DNA from: Streptomyces calvus
GTDB taxonomy: Bacteria > Actinomycetota > Actinomycetes > Streptomycetales > Streptomycetaceae
DNA length: 64,000 nucleotides
NCBI RefSeq assembly: GCF_006782915.1
Contig: NZ_VCNP01000040.1
Span: forward strand, 1 to 64,000
Direction of reading: 5' to 3'
Part shown: one piece after another, positions 59,289 through 64,000 of the stretch
Layout of the letters: every line of letters begins with the position of its first letter
How positions within the stretch are numbered: position 1 is the first letter of the stretch
Translations under genes and position numbers: made by a program
Notes under the pieces: model-generated
Database searches by the model: none
Seen by the model: the letters and a program-made list of their open reading frames with translations, nothing else
Told to the model about the DNA's origin: nothing

Positions 59289-59302
59289 ACCGAACGATCG
59301 GT
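59289..59302. promoter_or_regulatory. PaaR-like box upstream of paaA
   Basis: ACCGAACGATCGGT is the exact reverse complement of the box at 53696-53709 and fits ACCG-NN-CG-NN-CGGT. It lies 42 bases before the paaA start. Confidence 0.75.
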
Positions 59303-59344
59303 CGGGAGCGTGCTCCGGGAACCATCCAGGTCGAGGGGGACCCC

Positions 59345-60363
<1,019 letters not shown>

Positions 60364-60367
<4 letters not shown>

Positions 60368-60651
60368 CCCACACCGACTGGCCCCTGTGGGAGGTCTTCG
60401 TGCGCTCGCGCCGCGGACTGTCCCACACCCACGCCGGCAGCCTGCACGCGCCGGACGCGGAGCTCGCCCTGCGCAACGCCCGCGATCTGTACACCCGGCG
60501 CGGCGAGGGCGTCTCCATCTGGGTCGTGCCGTCCTCCTCGATCACCGCCTCCTCGCCCGACGAGAAGGACCCGTTCTTCGAACCGGCCGCGGACAAGCCG
60601 TACCGGCACCCGACGTTCTACGAGATCCCCGAGGGGGTGCAGCACCTGTGA
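60364..60651 (+). CDS. paaB: Phenylacetyl-CoA epoxidase subunit B
   Basis: 95 residues. Small bridging subunit; WPLWEVFVRSRRGLSHTHAGS, ALRNARDLYTRRGEG and FYEIPEGVQHL are all conserved. ATG overlaps the paaA stop (ATGA). It joins the PaaA-PaaC dimers in the epoxidase. Confidence 0.95.
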
Positions 60652-61382
60652 CGACGACACCCGCGAAGGACACCGCCCACACGGCAGCCGCCCTCGCCCT
60701 GGGGGACGACGCCCTGGTGCTCTCCCACCGCCTGGGCGAGTGGGCGGGCCACGCACCCGTGCTGGAGGAGGAGGTCGCCCTCGCCAACATCGCGCTGGAC
60801 CTGCTCGGCCAGGCCCGGGTGCTGCTGTCGATGGCCGGCGACGAGGACGAACTGGCCTATCTGCGCGAGGAACGCGCCTTCCGCAACCTCCAGTTGGTGG
60901 AGCAGCCCAACGGCGACTTCGCCCACACCATCGCCCGGCAGCTGTACTTCTCCTCCCACCAGTACCTCCTGTACGGCGAACTGGCCGCCGGTGACGGCCC
61001 GTTCGCGCCGCTGGCGGGCAAGGCGGTCAAGGAGATCGCCTACCACCGCGACCACGCCGAGCAGTGGACGCTGCGGCTCGGCGACGGCACGGAGGAGAGC
61101 CACACCCGGATGCAGCGCGCCGTGGACGCGCTGTGGCGCTACACCGGCGAGATGTTCCAGCCCGTCGAGGGCCTCGACGTCGACTGGCCCGCCCTGGAGG
61201 CGGCCTGGCTGGAGCGCCTCACCGAGGTGCTGGTCCGGGCCACGCTGACCGTGCCCGACGGCCCCCGCACGGGAGCCTGGGCGGCCGGCGCGGGCCGCCA
61301 GGGCCTGCACACCGAGCCCTTCGGCCGCGTGCTCGCCGAAATGCAGCACCTGCACCGCAGCCACCCGGGGGCGACATGGTGA
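60648..61382 (+). CDS. paaC: Phenylacetyl-CoA epoxidase subunit C
   Basis: 244 residues. Structural partner of PaaA with a ferritin-like helical fold (ALGDDALVLSHRLGEWAGHAPVLEEEVALANIALDLLGQAR) but without a complete metal site. GTG overlaps the stop of paaB (GTGA). Confidence 0.95.
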   Translation: MTTTPAKDTAHTAAALALGDDALVLSHRLGEWAGHAPVLEEEVALANIALDLLGQARVLLSMAGDEDELAYLREERAFRNLQLVEQPNGDFAHTIARQLYFSSHQYLLYGELAAGDGPFAPLAGKAVKEIAYHRDHAEQWTLRLGDGTEESHTRMQRAVDALWRYTGEMFQPVEGLDVDWPALEAAWLERLTEVLVRATLTVPDGPRTGAWAAGAGRQGLHTEPFGRVLAEMQHLHRSHPGATW

Positions 61383-61915
61383 CCGCCACTCCGCTGGAGG
61401 CGGAGCTCCTGGAACTCGCCGGTTCGGTGCCCGACCCCGAACTGCCGGTGCTGACCCTGCGCGAACTCGGAGTGGTGCGCGCGGTGCACGCGCGCGGGAC
61501 CGGCTCCGTCGAGGTGGAGCTGACGCCGACGTACACCGGCTGCCCGGCCGTCGAGGCGATGAGCCTGGACATAGAGCGCGTGCTGCGCGAGCACGGCGTG
61601 CGCGAGGTCACGGTGCGCACGGTGCTCGCACCCGCCTGGTCGACCGACGACATCACGGACGAAGGACGGCGCAAACTCCAGGAGTTCGGCATCGCCCCGC
61701 CGCGCGTCGGAGCGGCCTCCGGTCCGGTCCGGGTGGAACTGGGCCCGACACGCACCCGCACCTCCCCGCCGGAGGCCGGCCCCGACCCCGTGCGCTGCCC
61801 GCACTGCGGATCCGCCGAGACCCAACTGCTCAGCCGCTTCTCGTCGACCGCGTGCAAGGCGCTGCGCCGCTGCCTGTCCTGCCGTGAACCGTTCGACCAC
61901 TTCAAGGAGTTGTGA
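61376..61915 (+). CDS. paaD: Phenylacetyl-CoA epoxidase assembly protein D
   Basis: 179 residues. MIP18/DUF59 domain (about 1-100; SVPDPELPVLTLRELGVV, YTGCPAVEAM) plus a zinc-ribbon-like C-terminus CPHCGSAETQL...CLSCREPF. Probably acts in Fe-S cluster assembly for PaaE. ATG at 61376, or GTG three bases later with GTGA overlap. Overlaps paaC. Confidence 0.94.
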   Translation: MVTATPLEAELLELAGSVPDPELPVLTLRELGVVRAVHARGTGSVEVELTPTYTGCPAVEAMSLDIERVLREHGVREVTVRTVLAPAWSTDDITDEGRRKLQEFGIAPPRVGAASGPVRVELGPTRTRTSPPEAGPDPVRCPHCGSAETQLLSRFSSTACKALRRCLSCREPFDHFKEL

Positions 61916-62973
61916 TGGCCCGCTTCCACCGGCTCCGGGTGGCCGCGGTCGACCGGCTCACCGACGACTCCGTCGCCCTCACCCTCACCGTCCCCGAGCA
62001 CCTGCGCGAGGAGTACCGGTACGTCCCCGGCCAGCACCTGGCCCTGCGGCGCAGCGCCGACGGCGAGGAGATACGCCGCACCTACTCCATCTGCTCCCCC
62101 GCCCCCGCCGACGGGCCGCCCGACAGCCTCCGGGTCGGTGTGCGGCTGGTCGAGGGCGGCGCCTTCTCCACCTACGCCCTCAAGGAGATCGACCTCGGCG
62201 ACGAACTGGAGGTGATGACCCCGGCCGGCCGCTTCACCCTCCCGCCCGCGCCGGGCCGGTACGCGGCGATCGTCGGCGGCAGCGGCATCACTCCGGTGCT
62301 GTCGATCGTCTCGACGCTCCTCGCCCGAGAGCCCCGGGCCCGGTTCTGTCTGGTCCGCAGCGACCGGACGGCCGCCTCGACGATGTTCCTGGAGGAGGTC
62401 GCCGACCTGAAGGACCGCTACCCCGATCGGCTCCAGCTGGTGACGGTGCTCTCCCGGGAGGAGCAGCAGGCGGGACTGCCGTCGGGCCGGCTGGACCAGG
62501 AGCGGCTGACCGGGCTGCTGCCGGCGCTGCTGCCCGTGGAGCAGGTGGACGGCTGGTTCCTGTGCGGGCCGTACGGCCTGGTGGAGGGAGCCGAGCGGGC
62601 GCTGCGCGGTCTGGGCGTCGCCCGCTCCCGGATCCACGAGGAGATCTTCCACGTGGATGCCGGTGCGGCACCCGCCTCCACGGCATCCGCTCCCGCGCAC
62701 AGCACGGTCACGGCCCGGCTGGACGGACGCGGCGGCAGCTGGCCCGTCCGGGACGGCGAGTCACTGCTGGAGACGGTGCTGCGCAACCGGCCCGACGCGC
62801 CCTACGCCTGCAAGGGTGGAGTGTGCGGCACCTGCCGCGCCTTCCTCGTCTCGGGCGAGGTGCGGATGGACCGCAACTTCGCGCTGGAGGCGGAGGAGAC
62901 CGAGGCGGGCTATGTCCTCGCCTGTCAGTCGCACCCGGTGACGGAAACGGTGGAGCTGGACTTCGACCGGTAG
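61912..62973 (+). CDS. paaE: Phenylacetyl-CoA epoxidase reductase PaaE
   Basis: 353 residues. FAD-binding domain (RTYSICS), NAD-binding domain (AIVGGSGITPVLSI and CGPYGLVEGAERAL) and a C-terminal plant-type 2Fe-2S ferredoxin with CKGGVCGTC...CQS, four Cys. It delivers electrons from NADPH to PaaA. Start GTG at 61912 (overlap with paaD stop) or ATG 61915. Last gene of the operon. Confidence 0.95.
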   Translation: MMARFHRLRVAAVDRLTDDSVALTLTVPEHLREEYRYVPGQHLALRRSADGEEIRRTYSICSPAPADGPPDSLRVGVRLVEGGAFSTYALKEIDLGDELEVMTPAGRFTLPPAPGRYAAIVGGSGITPVLSIVSTLLAREPRARFCLVRSDRTAASTMFLEEVADLKDRYPDRLQLVTVLSREEQQAGLPSGRLDQERLTGLLPALLPVEQVDGWFLCGPYGLVEGAERALRGLGVARSRIHEEIFHVDAGAAPASTASAPAHSTVTARLDGRGGSWPVRDGESLLETVLRNRPDAPYACKGGVCGTCRAFLVSGEVRMDRNFALEAEETEAGYVLACQSHPVTETVELDFDR

Positions 62974-63250
62974 GCACGGAACCCGGCCGGCCCGGCCCGG
63001 CCCTGTCACGGCCAGGCCCGCAAGCCCCATCGGCCCGCACCCACCAATCGGCGCGGATTCGCCCGCCGTCCAACCTGGGGCGGATCCGCCCGCCGTCCGA
63101 ACTGGGCCCGATCCGCCCACCGCAGTCCCGGACTCGCCCGCCGACCGCTCGCGGTCCTGGGGATCCGCAGCACATCGACCGTCCCGGATCCGCCCGCCGT
63201 CCGACCTGGGGCGGATCCACCGCCGCCGACCCGGCCGGGCCCGCCGCTCG
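62974..63250. repeat. 27-bp minisatellite between paaE and the rhodanese gene
   Basis: 277 bases without a gene. A unit CGGATCCGCCCGCCGTCCGA-CTGGGG begins at 63054, 63081 and 63108 (period exactly 27) and again at 63185 and 63212. The repeated BamHI-type GGATCC and GC-rich stem can form strong secondary structure, which may replace a terminator in this convergent junction. Confidence 0.88.
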
Positions 63251-63598
63251 CTAGAGGACGTAGCCCTTCTGTCCGTCGTCGGTGACGACGGGGCGGCCGG
63301 CCCACTCCCAGGTCTGCATGCCGCCGTCCACGTTCACGGCGTCGATGCCCTGCTGGACCAGGTACATGGTGACCTGGGCCGACCGGCCGCCGGAGCGGCA
63401 GATCACATGGATCCGGCCGTCCTGCGGGGCGGCCTCGGTCAGCTCACCGTAGCGGGCCACGAAGTCACTGATGGGGATGTGCAGCGCTCCTTCGGCGTGA
63501 CCGGCCTGCCACTCGTCGTCCTCACGGACGTCCAGCAGGAAGTCGCCGTCCTTGAGGTCCGTGACCTGGACCGTGGGCACACCAGCTCCAAAACTCAT
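63251..63598 (-). CDS. Rhodanese-like sulfurtransferase domain protein
   Basis: 115 residues. Single rhodanese domain with FLLDVREDDEWQAGHAEGALHIPI and the active-site loop VICRSGGRSA (catalytic Cys). It transfers sulfur to thiophilic acceptors or serves as a redox/CoA-biosynthesis helper. ATG at 63598 is 35 bases after the stop of the J-domain gene, so the two are likely one transcript. Confidence 0.93.
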   Translation of the reverse strand: MSFGAGVPTVQVTDLKDGDFLLDVREDDEWQAGHAEGALHIPISDFVARYGELTEAAPQDGRIHVICRSGGRSAQVTMYLVQQGIDAVNVDGGMQTWEWAGRPVVTDDGQKGYVL

Positions 63599-63633
63599 GC
63601 CCCCGACGCTACCGGACCGGGCAAGCCCCGGTT

Positions 63634-64000
63634 TCAGGCCAGCAGTGCCGCCAGTTCCGCCTCGCGCGCCGTCACCTGGGCCCGCAGCCCCTCGGCGATC
63701 TCCTCCAGGAGCCGGTCGGGGTCGTCCGGAGCGAGGCGGAGCATGGAGCCGATGGCGCTCTCCTCCAGTTCCCTGGCGACCACCGTGAGCAGTTCCTTGC
63801 GCTGGGAGAGCCATTCGAGGCGGGCGTAGAGCTCCTCGCCGGCGCTCGGGAGGCGCTTCAGCTCCGGGCCGGCAGCCCATTCCTCGGCGAGTTCCCGCAG
63901 CTCGGCCTCGTTGCCGCGGGCGTAGGCGGCGTTGACGCGGGTGATGAACTCCTCGCGGCGGGCGCGTTCCTTGTCCTCCTGCGCCAGGTCCGGGTGGGCC
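63634..64000 (-). CDS. J-domain protein, C-terminal part (cut by window end)
   Basis: About 121 codons are visible, no start inside the window. Near the cut end is AHPDLAQEDKERARREEFITRVNAAY: HPD is the signature tripeptide of a J domain (DnaJ), which stimulates DnaK ATPase, and the following helix matches J-domain helix III. The rest is a Leu/Glu/Arg-rich helical region (LYARLEWLSQRKELLTVVAR, ELAALLA end). Probably a small J-domain co-chaperone-like protein; its partner is unknown. Rhodanese follows downstream. Confidence 0.8.
   Translation of the reverse strand, partial: AHPDLAQEDKERARREEFITRVNAAYARGNEAELRELAEEWAAGPELKRLPSAGEELYARLEWLSQRKELLTVVARELEESAIGSMLRLAPDDPDRLLEEIAEGLRAQVTAREAELAALLA

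Overview
The window is a 64 kb piece of a Streptomyces-type actinobacterial chromosome. The signs are very high G+C in all third codon positions, GTG/TTG starts, GGAGG-type ribosome binding sites, many ATGA/GTGA stop-start overlaps, snapalysin, PASTA-type protein kinases, a Bpa-type proteasome activator, mycothiol-enzyme-like proteins and two copies of the Streptomyces parS sequence GTTTCACGTGAAAC. The parS sites and the housekeeping gene set place it in the conserved chromosome core, probably within a few hundred kb of oriC. From memory the order (phoX, metG, aspS, bkd, protein kinases, second bkd, paa) follows the S. coelicolor SCO379x-SCO386x region; that is recollection, not a search. I see no insertion sequence, prophage, CRISPR array, tRNA or rRNA.

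Layout. 0-5 kb: two membrane proteins, a membrane-anchored endonuclease/exonuclease/phosphatase, then snapalysin (snpA) and its divergent LysR regulator (snpR) sharing a T-N11-A operator. 5-12.5 kb: Tat-exported PhoX phosphatase behind a clear PHO box, a vWA protein with a very long acidic/proline repeat region, metG, a PH-domain protein and a small ATPase. 12.5-30 kb: aspS with a parS site upstream, a PAS-GAF-PP2C-HATPase phosphatase, pirin, SseB-like protein, acyl-CoA dehydrogenase, M18 aminopeptidase, small exported proteins, a nitrilase-family hydrolase, a GntR-MFS operon and a D-Ala-D-Ala carboxypeptidase. 30-40 kb: first branched-chain 2-oxoacid dehydrogenase operon (bkdABC type), two divergent Ser/Thr kinases, and bpa. 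40-47 kb: quinone oxidoreductase, a DrrAB-type ABC exporter, a TrkA-type K+ channel whose first codons overlap moeA and contain the second parS, moeA and a MobA-like gene. 47-64 kb: second 2-oxoacid dehydrogenase operon with divergent bkdR, a TetR regulator in an operon with paaH, divergent paaN, a SpoU methyltransferase, an HTTM/DUF5819 pair, paaABCDE, a rhodanese and the end of a J-domain gene.

How it works together. Three intergenic regions (before the second oxoacid dehydrogenase operon, between paaH and paaN, and before paaA) share a palindrome ACCG-NN-CG-NN-CGGT that matches the binding motif I recall for the TetR repressor PaaR. A PaaR candidate is translationally coupled to paaH. This predicts one regulon joining phenylacetate catabolism to a 2-oxoacid dehydrogenase that could feed it acyl-CoA. 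Each of the three regions also carries a DnaA-box-like TTNTCCACAG element, a combination I cannot explain from known phenylacetate regulation.

A second theme is non-coding tandem repeats at gene ends. At least eight gene junctions, mostly convergent ones, carry unrelated minisatellites with units of 8 to about 140 bp. One such repeat inside a coding tail seems to have lost a base, separating an HTTM membrane protein from an in-frame continuation into the downstream SpoU methyltransferase.
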